Made by a program: the position numbers and the translations under genes. Positions 1 through 5,469 of a stretch of DNA of 5,487 bases are shown piece after piece. Numbering within the stretch: position 1 is the stretch's first letter; each line of letters begins with the position of its first letter. Under the pieces are notes generated by a model. It was not told the DNA's origin. It was given only the letters and a program-made list of their open reading frames with translations, and made no database searches. This stretch comes from Chloroflexota bacterium (lineage in GTDB: Bacteria > Chloroflexota > Dehalococcoidia > UBA3495): the NCBI GenBank assembly GCA_022571575.1, contig JACZXN010000148.1, positions 1-5,487 of the forward strand, written 5' to 3'.

Positions 1-291
1 CCCGGTGGCGCTGGCGGCGGCCAGGCCCTGGACGAATTCAACCTCGCCCACCGGTTTCATCTCTTCCGGCCCGTCGATGCGGTACATGGACCGGGCTTCG
101 ACGAACACGGTGGAGCGCACGTTGTGGCCGCTGTTGATGTCATCGGCCAGCTCGTGGAGCAGGTACCGCTGGTAAGGTATTCTCGCGTCCCGGAAGTCCC
201 AGAAGTGATGATGTGGATCGCAGATGGGTATCTCGGGCTCCAGGGTTGCCTCCTGGGTCAACGCGTGCCAGTCATTGCCTCCGAATGGCAT
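1..291 (-). CDS. Amidohydrolase family TIM-barrel metal-dependent hydrolase (COG3618-like), N-terminal part only
   Basis: This reading frame runs leftward from ATG at 291-289 and is still open at base 1, giving 97 residues of a protein family usually around 300 residues long; the rest lies outside the window. Residues 21-33 read IPICDPHHHFWDF, with the HxH metal-binding pair (H27, H29) at the end of strand 1. This is the signature of the amidohydrolase_2 group that includes LigI-type lactonases and fuconolactonase-like enzymes. VFVEARSMY at 62-70 and the VGEVEFVQGLAAASA stretch near 81-95 also fit that family. The start is well fixed: an in-frame TGA lies at 309-307, and a GGAGG ribosome site sits 7 nt before the ATG. 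Such enzymes hydrolyse lactones, amides or related bonds in the cytoplasm. The gene is divergent from the operon at 490 and shares its control region, which suggests a related pathway. The substrate is unknown. Confidence 0.85.
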   Translation of the reverse strand, partial: MPFGGNDWHALTQEATLEPEIPICDPHHHFWDFRDARIPYQRYLLHELADDINSGHNVRSTVFVEARSMYRIDGPEEMKPVGEVEFVQGLAAASATG

Positions 292-324
292 GATGGCGCC
301 TCCATGTCATGAATTTGAGGCCCC

Positions 325-352
325 ATGATAGCACGGCGGCCAGCCGCGTCAG
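325..352 (-). promoter_or_regulatory. Candidate leftward promoter for the amidohydrolase gene
   Basis: Read on the minus strand, CTGACG (352-347) is followed after 16 nt by TATCAT (330-325). These match the sigma70 boxes at 4/6 and 5/6 positions. Transcription would begin near 318, giving a leader of roughly 27 nt that includes the GGAGG ribosome site. This is a weak sequence match only; the location between divergent genes is its main support. Confidence 0.35.
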
Positions 353-384
353 CCATGCCAAGGCTGATGCGGAGGATGCCTGAG

Positions 385-404
385 GGTAATGGAAGAGGTA
401 ATGG
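385..404 (+). repeat. Direct repeat GGTAATGG x2, possible activator site
   Basis: GGTAATGG occurs at 385-392 and again at 397-404, 12 nt apart, with similar flanks (GAGGGTAATGG and GAGGTAATGG). The pair ends 10 nt before the -35 box at 415, which is about -64 to -45 relative to the predicted start of transcription. That is a usual place for a transcription activator to bind. The repeat is visible; its role as an operator is inference. Confidence 0.4.
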
Positions 405-414
405 GCCGCAACGG

Positions 415-442
415 TTGAAGACCGGGATAAGCCGGGTATAAT
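415..442 (+). promoter_or_regulatory. Strong sigma70-type promoter of the six-gene operon
   Basis: TTGAAG at 415-420 (4/6 to TTGACA) is followed after 16 nt by a perfect TATAAT at 437-442. Transcription is expected near 449, leaving a leader of about 40 nt before the RidA-like gene at 490. No further convincing promoter was found in the gaps at 880-942, 1798-1832 or 2352-2429, so this one probably serves all six plus-strand genes. Confidence 0.65.
422..441 (+). repeat. Short direct repeat between the -35 and -10 boxes
   Basis: CCGGGATAA at 422-430 and CCGGGTATAA at 432-441 are near copies, 10 nt apart, or about one helical turn. The second copy runs into the -10 box. CGGT (412-415) and ACCG (421-424) also form a small inverted repeat around the -35 box. 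A repressor bound here would block RNA polymerase, but at this size chance cannot be excluded. Confidence 0.3.
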
Positions 443-489
443 TGCGGACGGCCCGCCCAACATCCGGCAATGGCGGCTGAGGAGATAAA

Positions 490-879
490 ATGGCTGGTAA
501 GGGACGCTCGATACACGTTGAGGGTGTGAAGCACGGAGCGCCGATACCCATGGGGGCGCGGGTGGGCAATATGATCTTCTCCAGCGGCATCATCGGCGCC
601 GACCCCGCCACCGGTAAAGTTCCGGAGGACCTGGAAAGCCAGTGCGTATTGGCCTTCGCCAACATGAAGACGATGGTGGAAAACGCGGGAGGCACGGTTC
701 AGAATATCGGCTCCATCAAGGTCTATATGAAGGACCGTTCCCAACGCGAGGCGGTCAACCGCCCCTGGCTGGAGATGTTCCCCGACGAGGACGACCGGCC
801 CGCCCGCCACGCCATCGAGTACGATGCCTTTCCCCCTGGGGTCCTGGTGCAGTTGGAAGTGATCGCCGTGGTCGCCTGA
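490..879 (+). CDS. RidA/YjgF/UK114-family protein
   Basis: The 129-residue protein has the full usual length of this family, small cytoplasmic proteins that form trimers and typically hydrolyse reactive enamines or imines; some relatives act as 2-aminomuconate deaminase or as RutC. The N-terminal half has the characteristic FSSGIIGADPATGK segment (30-43), then the MKTMVENAGGTVQNIGSIKVYM block (59-80). The C-terminal signature PARHAIEYDAFPPG starts at 104. Its R106 corresponds to the substrate-carboxylate-binding Arg105 of E. coli RidA, and E123 to Glu120. The position of RidA Cys107 is Ala108, so it is probably not a classical RidA1 protein. The ATG start is preceded by GAGGAG (479-484) with a 5-nt spacer. 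It is the first gene of the operon, next to an alpha/beta hydrolase. No PLP enzyme or amine oxidase that would supply an enamine is present in the window. Confidence 0.9.
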   Translation: MAGKGRSIHVEGVKHGAPIPMGARVGNMIFSSGIIGADPATGKVPEDLESQCVLAFANMKTMVENAGGTVQNIGSIKVYMKDRSQREAVNRPWLEMFPDEDDRPARHAIEYDAFPPGVLVQLEVIAVVA

Positions 880-895
880 TTGCCGGGCAATTTAA

Positions 896-927
896 ATAAA
901 ACGCTGGACACCTTACATAAAACGTTG
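896..927 (+). repeat. Direct repeat ATAAAACGYTG x2 in the leader of the hydrolase gene
   Basis: ATAAAACGCTG (896-906) and ATAAAACGTTG (917-927) differ at one base and lie exactly 21 nt apart, in an unusually AT-rich gap between the RidA-like gene and the hydrolase gene. The spacing equals two DNA helical turns or seven codons. The function is unknown: a protein-binding site, an RNA processing site, or a remnant of coding sequence are all possible. Confidence 0.35.
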
Positions 928-931
928 AATC

Positions 932-936
932 AGGAG
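932..936 (+). promoter_or_regulatory. Ribosome binding site fixing the TTG start at 943
   Basis: AGGAG lies 6 nt before TTG 943-945, the best Shine-Dalgarno match in the gap. The same frame is open back to TTG 880, directly after the preceding stop codon, but no ribosome site lies at a proper distance before that codon. Start 943 is therefore preferred. Confidence 0.75.
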
Positions 937-942
937 AAGTCG

Positions 943-1797
943 TTGCAACCGGAAAGCAGATTCGTGGCGTCGAACGGGGTCAATCACCATTACCTGGAAT
1001 GGGGCAGCCCCGATAACCCCAGCGTCTTGATGTTTCATGCCGTCGGCATGTGCTCCCAGATATGGAACAACACCGCCCGGGACCTGGCCCGGGACTACCA
1101 TGTTTTCTCATTCGATCTCCGGGGACACGGTGATACCGAACACTCCGGCGGCGGATACACCTTTGAACAGATCGGCGAAGACGTGGCCTCGGTCATCCAG
1201 ACCATGGGTTTGGAGGGGTCCATCGGGGTGGGACATTCCGCGGGCGGGATGTCGATGTTGATCGCCGATTCCCTGGCTCCGGGAATAATCAGCAAAGGGG
1301 TGCTGGTGGACACCCGGGTGGGCGACAGCCCCATGGCCATGCTCTCTCCCGAGGAACAGAAACTCCGGAAACAGAGGACCCTGCAGAAGCGGTCCATCTG
1401 GGAGAGCCGGGAAGTGATGCACGCAGCCTACCGCGACCGGCGGGCGTTCAAGACCTGGACCGACGAGGTATTCGCCGATTACATAGAAGGCAACACTCGT
1501 CTGCTGGACGACGGAAGGGTCGAGTTGAAGTGCAAACCCGCGGTCGAAGAGGAATTCTACGAGAACCGAAGGAGCCTGGACACTTCGCAAGTGCTCCGGG
1601 GCCTGGGTGGTGAGTACATCTTGTTGGTGGGGGCCTACAAAGGCGCCCAGACAACCCAGGATGCCGCAGTGCAGCACTTGACCCGGGAGACCAGGGGGTT
1701 CCAGCTCAAGGAACTGGGCGCGGGCTCCCACTTCGTGCCCATGGAGCATCCCGCGTTGGTTCTGCAAGAGATCCGGAATTTTATTGACTCGCCCTAA
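943..1797 (+). CDS. Alpha/beta-fold hydrolase
   Basis: The 284-residue protein has the normal length of a single-domain alpha/beta hydrolase. Visible landmarks are the oxyanion-region FHAVGMCSQIWNN (31-43), FDLRGHGDT (57-65) after strand 4, the nucleophile elbow GHSAG with Ser99 (97-101), a charged helical cap region (about 131-215), and GSHFVPMEHP (261-270) with catalytic His263. The acid is less clear. After strand 7, where an Asp is usual, the sequence reads LLVGAYKGAQT (228-238) with no acidic residue, so Asp123 in LVDTRVGD after strand 6 is the likelier third member, as in some haloalkane dehalogenase-type enzymes. There is no signal peptide, so it is cytoplasmic. The substrate could be an ester, thioester, lactone or C-C bond and cannot be told from sequence. 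The protein starts at TTG. It follows the RidA-like gene and precedes the split ThDP enzyme. Confidence 0.88.
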   Translation: MQPESRFVASNGVNHHYLEWGSPDNPSVLMFHAVGMCSQIWNNTARDLARDYHVFSFDLRGHGDTEHSGGGYTFEQIGEDVASVIQTMGLEGSIGVGHSAGGMSMLIADSLAPGIISKGVLVDTRVGDSPMAMLSPEEQKLRKQRTLQKRSIWESREVMHAAYRDRRAFKTWTDEVFADYIEGNTRLLDDGRVELKCKPAVEEEFYENRRSLDTSQVLRGLGGEYILLVGAYKGAQTTQDAAVQHLTRETRGFQLKELGAGSHFVPMEHPALVLQEIRNFIDSP

Positions 1798-1817
1798 TTC
1801 CAGTCAGAGAAAGACTT

Positions 1818-1824
1818 AAAGAGG
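1818..1824 (+). promoter_or_regulatory. Ribosome binding site for the TTG start at 1833
   Basis: AAAGAGG lies 8 nt before TTG 1833-1835. No in-frame ATG occurs near the N-terminus; the nearby ATG at 1840 is in another frame. This site therefore supports TTG as the true start. Confidence 0.65.
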
Positions 1825-1832
1825 TATCGACA

Positions 1833-2351
1833 TTGGCCAATGAAGAAGGCGGATTCAGCCCGGAAACCATAATCAACCATCTGAAAGCCAACAATGTTAC
1901 CCATGTGGTCTGGCTGCCCGATAGTGAAACGAACTTTCTATACGTGTTGCTGCAGGAAGAACCCTCCCTGGACCTGATAACGGTCAGCCGGGAGGGTCAG
2001 GCGTTCTCCACCGCCGCCGGTCTGTCGGTGGGCGGGGCCAAGCCGGTCATCCTGATACAGAACACCGGCCTGATGGAGTCGGGAGACTCCCTGCGCGGCT
2101 GGGCCATGGGCATGAACATCCCCGTGGTGCTGATGGTGGGATACCGGGGCTGGACCCGCCACGGCGTGGACACCGACACCGCCGCCACCTATACCGAGCA
2201 CTTCCTCCACGCCTTCGGCATCAAGTACTACCTGGTGGAGAGCGACGCCGACGCCGACCGGATCTCGGTGGCCTTCGAGCGGGCCGAAAGGACCAAGCAG
2301 CCGGTGGCGGTGTTGATCGGCGACGAATTCCACGGCTTTGTCCAAAGATAG
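1833..2351 (+). CDS. ThDP-dependent decarboxylase, PYR-domain (alpha) subunit, sulfopyruvate decarboxylase ComD-like
   Basis: This 172-residue protein is a stand-alone pyrimidine-binding (PYR) domain of the thiamine-diphosphate enzyme fold. The N-terminal helix and strand (10-30, ending VVWLPDS) lead to VSREGQAFSTAAG (51-63). Its E54 is the conserved glutamate that activates the cofactor by contacting N1' of the aminopyrimidine ring. It is followed by KPVILIQNTGL (70-80), typical of the ComD/phosphonopyruvate decarboxylase N-terminal family, and IPVVLMVGYRG (96-106). Its length is close to that of archaeal ComD (about 170 residues), where alpha and beta subunits together form an active decarboxylase of a 3-substituted pyruvate. 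The next gene encodes the matching second domain, so both are probably needed for activity. The substrate may be sulfopyruvate, phosphonopyruvate or another 2-oxo acid. No sulfolactate or phosphonate genes are visible, so no com symbol is given. Confidence 0.85.
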   Translation: MANEEGGFSPETIINHLKANNVTHVVWLPDSETNFLYVLLQEEPSLDLITVSREGQAFSTAAGLSVGGAKPVILIQNTGLMESGDSLRGWAMGMNIPVVLMVGYRGWTRHGVDTDTAATYTEHFLHAFGIKYYLVESDADADRISVAFERAERTKQPVAVLIGDEFHGFVQR

Positions 2352-2429
2352 CCGGGGCACACCTAGCCGAAAAAACAAGCAAGAGATTCCGAACCCTGGA
2401 AATTTGCAACCGAGTTTTGTAGAGGATAG

Positions 2430-3020
2430 ATGTTTCAGACAGCAGATATGTTCAAGGCCTTCGCTCCCTACCGGGGCAACGCCGTGGTGATACCCGGACG
2501 GGGCGGCCGTCACTGGATCAACATCAGCGACCAGCCCGACCGGGACGTTCCCCTGGGCGACCCGGCCATGGGCGGCCACGCTTCCTTCGCCCTGGGTCTG
2601 GCCCTGGCCAGGCCCGATGAGAAGGTCATCCTGTTCGACTCCGAGGGCGACATCCTGATGAACCTGGGCGCGCTGCCCACCATCGCCGAGAAAGACCCCA
2701 AGAACTTCTATCATTTCGTGTTGGACAACGGGGTGTACGCCACCACGGGCGGCCAACCGGTCCCCAACGCCCAGAACATCCAATACGACGTCATCGCCAG
2801 GGGCTCGGGATACCCGTCCACCTACGCCTTCGACAACCTGGAGGACTTCGCCAACAACATCGAAGAGATCCTCAGCAAGCCCGGCCCGGTCTTCGTGACC
2901 ATGAAGGTCGTGCCCGAGATCGAGAACGTGCCCATCAATCAGCGGGTCCGCTGGCAGAAGAAGACCCGGGACCAGACCATAGCCGATCTACAGAAAGACC
3001 TGGGTCCGCGGAAGGCGTAA
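2430..3020 (+). CDS. ThDP-dependent decarboxylase, PP-domain (beta) subunit, sulfopyruvate decarboxylase ComE-like
   Basis: This 196-residue protein is the diphosphate-binding (PP) domain and partner of the gene at 1833. LGDPAMGGHASFALGLALA (42-60) and KVILFDSEGDILMNLGALP (65-83) open the cofactor site; DNGVYATTGGQP (99-110) closes it. In the usual GDG-x(24-27)-N motif the GDG triplet is replaced by S71-E72-G73, with Glu at the Mg-binding Asp position, while the downstream D99-N100 is intact. The glutamate could still hold the metal, so the subunit need not be inactive. The C-terminus carries the basic RVRWQKKTRDQ tail (172-182) common in this family. ATG 2430 is the earliest possible start because an in-frame TAG precedes it directly. 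The ribosome site AGAGG (2421-2425) has a short 4-nt spacer. Its stop codon directly abuts the next start. Confidence 0.85.
   Translation: MFQTADMFKAFAPYRGNAVVIPGRGGRHWINISDQPDRDVPLGDPAMGGHASFALGLALARPDEKVILFDSEGDILMNLGALPTIAEKDPKNFYHFVLDNGVYATTGGQPVPNAQNIQYDVIARGSGYPSTYAFDNLEDFANNIEEILSKPGPVFVTMKVVPEIENVPINQRVRWQKKTRDQTIADLQKDLGPRKA
3010..3015 (+). promoter_or_regulatory. Ribosome binding site inside the beta-subunit gene, for TTG 3021
   Basis: GGAAGG lies within the last codons of the ThDP beta-subunit gene, 5 nt before TTG 3021, which follows the TAA stop without a gap. This arrangement points to translational coupling between the decarboxylase and the CoA-transferase. Confidence 0.65.
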
Positions 3021-4250
3021 TTGCCGGAGCGGGACGAGGACCAAGCCCAACCTCTGACGGGGATCCGGGTCCTGGACCTGTCCGGCGAATTGGGCGTCTA
3101 CTGCGGCAAGCTGCTGGCCGACGTGGGAGCGGACGTGATCAAGGTCGAGCCCCCCGGCGGCGATCCCATGCGGCGCACCGGCCCCTTCATCGATGGCGCC
3201 GAGCCGCCCGAGAACAGCATCCACTGGCGCCACTACAACACCAACAAACGCGGCATCACCCTGGACATCGCATCCGATGCCGGCCGCGCCCTGCTCCGGC
3301 GGCTGGCCGGGAATACCGACGTTCTGCTGGAGTCCTTTCAACCGGGATACCTGGAATCACTGGGGCTGGGCTACGGGCATCTGAGCGAGCACAACCAGGG
3401 GTTGGTCTACGCCTCTCTGACGCCCTTTGGGCAGACCGGACCCTACCGGGACTATCGAGGCAGCGACCTGGTCGGCTTCGCCATGGGCGGCTACATGTAC
3501 GTCACCGGGTGGCCCCACACCCCGCCCAACAAACTCTGGGGCTGCCAGGCCTTTCACACCACCTCCAACCGGGCGTTCATCGGCATCCTCATCGCCCTGT
3601 ACCACCGTCTGGCCACCGGGCAAGGGCAGCAGGTGGACGTGTCCATGCAGGAAGCCGTGGCCACCACCACCGAGCATGTCAACACGGCCTACAACTACAC
3701 CGGCGAGAATGCCGTGCGCTGCGGGTTCCGGCACGGCGGCCAGTTCGTGGCGACCTGGCAGTGCCGCGACGGCTACGTGAGCATCACCACCAACACCCAG
3801 AAAGCGTGGGACGACCTGCGGGCCTGGATGGACGAAGATGGCATGGCCGGGGACCTGATGGACGAGCGGTACAGCGACCGGTTCATCCTCCGCGGCGAAC
3901 ACTCGTCGCACATCGAGGGGCTGATCGAGGCCTGGACGCTGACCCATACCCGGCAGGAGATCACCGAGTGGGGACAGGCCAACCACCATCCCTGGGGCCC
4001 GGTGGCGACCGCCGGCGAACTGCTGGACAACGAACAGCTCTGGGACCGCGGGTTCTATCACGAAGTCTCAGTCGCCTCCGGCGGGGAAAAGATCGTTTAC
4101 CCCGGCGCCCCTTACAAGCTCTCGAAATCCGGTTGGCGGCTCGTCTCGCAGGCGCCGCAGGTTGGTCAACATAACAGCCAGGTCTATTGCGATGAACTGG
4201 GGCTTTCGACCGAGGAACTCCAGGACTTGATCGCGGCTGGGGTTGTCTGA
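3021..4250 (+). CDS. CaiB/BaiF family III CoA-transferase, apparently non-catalytic subunit
   Basis: The 409-residue protein spans the full family III (CaiB/BaiF) fold, interlocked-ring CoA-transferases acting in the cytoplasm. Seen in order are LTGIRVLDLSGELGVYCGKLLADVGADVIKVEPPGGDP (12-49), NTNKRGITLD (73-82), LVYASLTPFGQTGPY (128-142), TGQGQQVDVSM (199-209) and the C-terminal PGAPYKLSKSGW (361-372). The catalytic Asp of the family (Asp169 of formyl-CoA transferase and CaiB) sits 22 residues before the TG(K/Q)GQ glycine. Here that place is Phe178, in QAFHTTSN, with no Asp nearby. The gene at 4252, 1 nt downstream, keeps the Asp. This suggests a heteromer with one active and one inactive subunit, as reported for BbsEF. 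A private substrate-binding or structural role is inference. The TTG start has GGAAGG upstream. Confidence 0.92.
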   Translation: MPERDEDQAQPLTGIRVLDLSGELGVYCGKLLADVGADVIKVEPPGGDPMRRTGPFIDGAEPPENSIHWRHYNTNKRGITLDIASDAGRALLRRLAGNTDVLLESFQPGYLESLGLGYGHLSEHNQGLVYASLTPFGQTGPYRDYRGSDLVGFAMGGYMYVTGWPHTPPNKLWGCQAFHTTSNRAFIGILIALYHRLATGQGQQVDVSMQEAVATTTEHVNTAYNYTGENAVRCGFRHGGQFVATWQCRDGYVSITTNTQKAWDDLRAWMDEDGMAGDLMDERYSDRFILRGEHSSHIEGLIEAWTLTHTRQEITEWGQANHHPWGPVATAGELLDNEQLWDRGFYHEVSVASGGEKIVYPGAPYKLSKSGWRLVSQAPQVGQHNSQVYCDELGLSTEELQDLIAAGVV

Positions 4251-4251
4251 A

Positions 4252-5469
4252 ATGGCTGATTCTAGTGCGCTGGCGCTACAGGGCATCCGGGTCTTGGATT
4301 TCACCTGGATCCATGCCGGTCCCTCGGCCACCCGGATACTGTCCGACCAGGGGGCCCAGGTGATCAAGGTGGAGTCCAACCAGGCCCTCTCGGTGGTGGG
4401 CGGCCCGGCGTCCAGCACGGCCCGGGGGCTGGGGCAGCGTCACAACTGGAACGCCGGAAAGCTTTCTATCTCATTGAATATGAAGACCGACGCCGGGAAA
4501 GAACTGGCCAGGCGGCTGGTGGCCGTGTCCGACGTGGTGGCCGAGAACTTCAGCGGCCGGGTGATGCCGGGTTGGGGCCTGGACTTCGAGAGCATCCGCA
4601 AGATCAGGCCCGACATCATCATGTTGAGCATGTCGGGATTCGGGCGCACCGGGCCGTGGAAGGACCGGGTCAGCTACGGCCAGACACTACAGGCCTGGTC
4701 GGGGTTCACCGACCTGACCGGGTTCCCGGACGCCAAGCCCAGCGGGCCGGCCAGCGCCTATAGCGACGCGGTGGCGGGCATGGCCGGGGCCCAGGCGGTC
4801 TTGCTGGCGCTGATCCAACGGGCGCGCACCGGGCAGGGCCAATGGATCGACATCTCTCAGATGGAGGCCATGTCTGCGTTGTTGGGACCGCTGGCGTTGG
4901 AGCTGAGCGCCAATAAGGCCGATGTCCAGCGCACCGGCAACCGGCTGGCCCACGGCGGCGGCGCGCCCCACGGGGCCTACCGCTGCCGGGGAGAGGACCG
5001 CTGGTTGGCGATCACCGTGTTCACCGATGAGGACTGGAGCGCATTCACCGGCGCCATCGGCTCTCCCGGATGGGCGTCGGACCCACGGTTCGCCAGCGCC
5101 GAGTCGCGGTTACACCACGCTGATGACCTGGACCGGATGGTCGAGTCTTGGACGGTGGAACAGAACGCCGAAGATGCGATGAATCGCCTCCAAGCGGCCG
5201 GAGTCGCCGCCGGGGTGGTGCAGACCGGCGAGGACCTGGCCGAGAATGACCCGCAGTTGAAGGAGCGGGAGCTTTTCCAGCAGGTCCCAGACGCCGCCGG
5301 CGTGCCGCGGACCATCGAAAGAGCGCCCTACAAACTGTCCCGCACGCCGGGCCGGGTGACCAGGGCCGCCCCGGAGTTCGGCGCGGACCAGACCTTCGTC
5401 CTAAGCGAGGTACTCGGCGTGGGCGACGAAGAGCTGGCGCAGATGGCCATCGCGGGGACCTTCGATTAG
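4252..5469 (+). CDS. CaiB/BaiF family III CoA-transferase, catalytic subunit
   Basis: The 405-residue protein belongs to the same family as its upstream neighbour and probably pairs with it to move CoA from a donor such as succinyl-CoA to a carboxylic acid. Landmarks are LQGIRVLDFTWIHAGPSATRILSDQGAQVIKVES (9-42), the AENFSGRVMPGWGLDF stretch (98-113), SMSGFGRTGPW (126-136), TGQGQWIDISQMEAM (193-207), the glycine loop RLAHGGGAPHGAYRC (231-245) that may cover the active site, and RAPYKLSRTPG (357-367). Asp172 in YSDAVAG sits 22 residues before the TGQGQ glycine, at the position of catalytic Asp169 of CaiB, so the enzyme should form the aspartyl-CoA intermediate. ATG 4252 is chosen, with GGGG at 4239-4242 about 9 nt upstream. 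An in-frame TTG at 4243 would overlap the previous stop. Substrate unknown. Confidence 0.92.
   Translation: MADSSALALQGIRVLDFTWIHAGPSATRILSDQGAQVIKVESNQALSVVGGPASSTARGLGQRHNWNAGKLSISLNMKTDAGKELARRLVAVSDVVAENFSGRVMPGWGLDFESIRKIRPDIIMLSMSGFGRTGPWKDRVSYGQTLQAWSGFTDLTGFPDAKPSGPASAYSDAVAGMAGAQAVLLALIQRARTGQGQWIDISQMEAMSALLGPLALELSANKADVQRTGNRLAHGGGAPHGAYRCRGEDRWLAITVFTDEDWSAFTGAIGSPGWASDPRFASAESRLHHADDLDRMVESWTVEQNAEDAMNRLQAAGVAAGVVQTGEDLAENDPQLKERELFQQVPDAAGVPRTIERAPYKLSRTPGRVTRAAPEFGADQTFVLSEVLGVGDEELAQMAIAGTFD

Noticed and set aside
124..312. Plus-strand open frame of 62 codons
   Set aside because: It lies antisense to the amidohydrolase N-terminus, whose HxH motif, stop-bounded start and ribosome site are convincing; the plus-strand product has no recognisable features.
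442..470. Stem TTGCGGA/TCC-G-GCAA after the -10 box
   Set aside because: The predicted transcription start near 449 would remove most of the left arm from the RNA, and the stem has a bulge and a 14-nt loop.
880..942. Upstream TTG start at 880 for the alpha/beta hydrolase, adding 21 residues
   Set aside because: There is no ribosome site at a suitable distance before 880, and the extra segment is low-complexity (KTL repeats) and outside the fold; TTG 943 has AGGAG 6 nt upstream.
1108..1767. Minus-strand open frame of 219 codons
   Set aside because: It is antisense to the alpha/beta hydrolase and shows no domain signature.
2352..2429. Possible terminator or internal promoter in the 78-nt gap between ThDP subunit genes
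   Set aside because: TTCC...GGAA (2387-2401) is only a 4-bp stem without a T-run, and TTGCAA (2404-2409) has no good -10 partner; the two subunits are expected to be co-transcribed.
1938..2783. Long minus-strand open frame of 281 codons
   Set aside because: It runs antisense across both ThDP subunit genes, which have clear family motifs; its product is Gly/Val/His-rich, as expected of a GC-rich shadow frame.
3648..3656. Glu211 in VDVSMQEA (and Glu205 in ISQMEA of the second protein) as a replaced catalytic Asp
   Set aside because: The catalytic Asp169 of CaiB lies in its YTADYFSG segment, well before the IDIAM strand, so these glutamates are not the nucleophile position.
3357..4174. Long open frames on both strands inside the first CoA-transferase gene
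   Set aside because: They have skewed composition (Pro/Arg/His- or Gly/Val-rich) and no motifs; they are by-products of high GC in codon position 3.
4243..4251. TTG 4243 as start of the second CoA-transferase
   Set aside because: It overlaps the previous stop codon and adds only three residues; ATG 4252 is in frame and has a GGGG stretch at better spacing.
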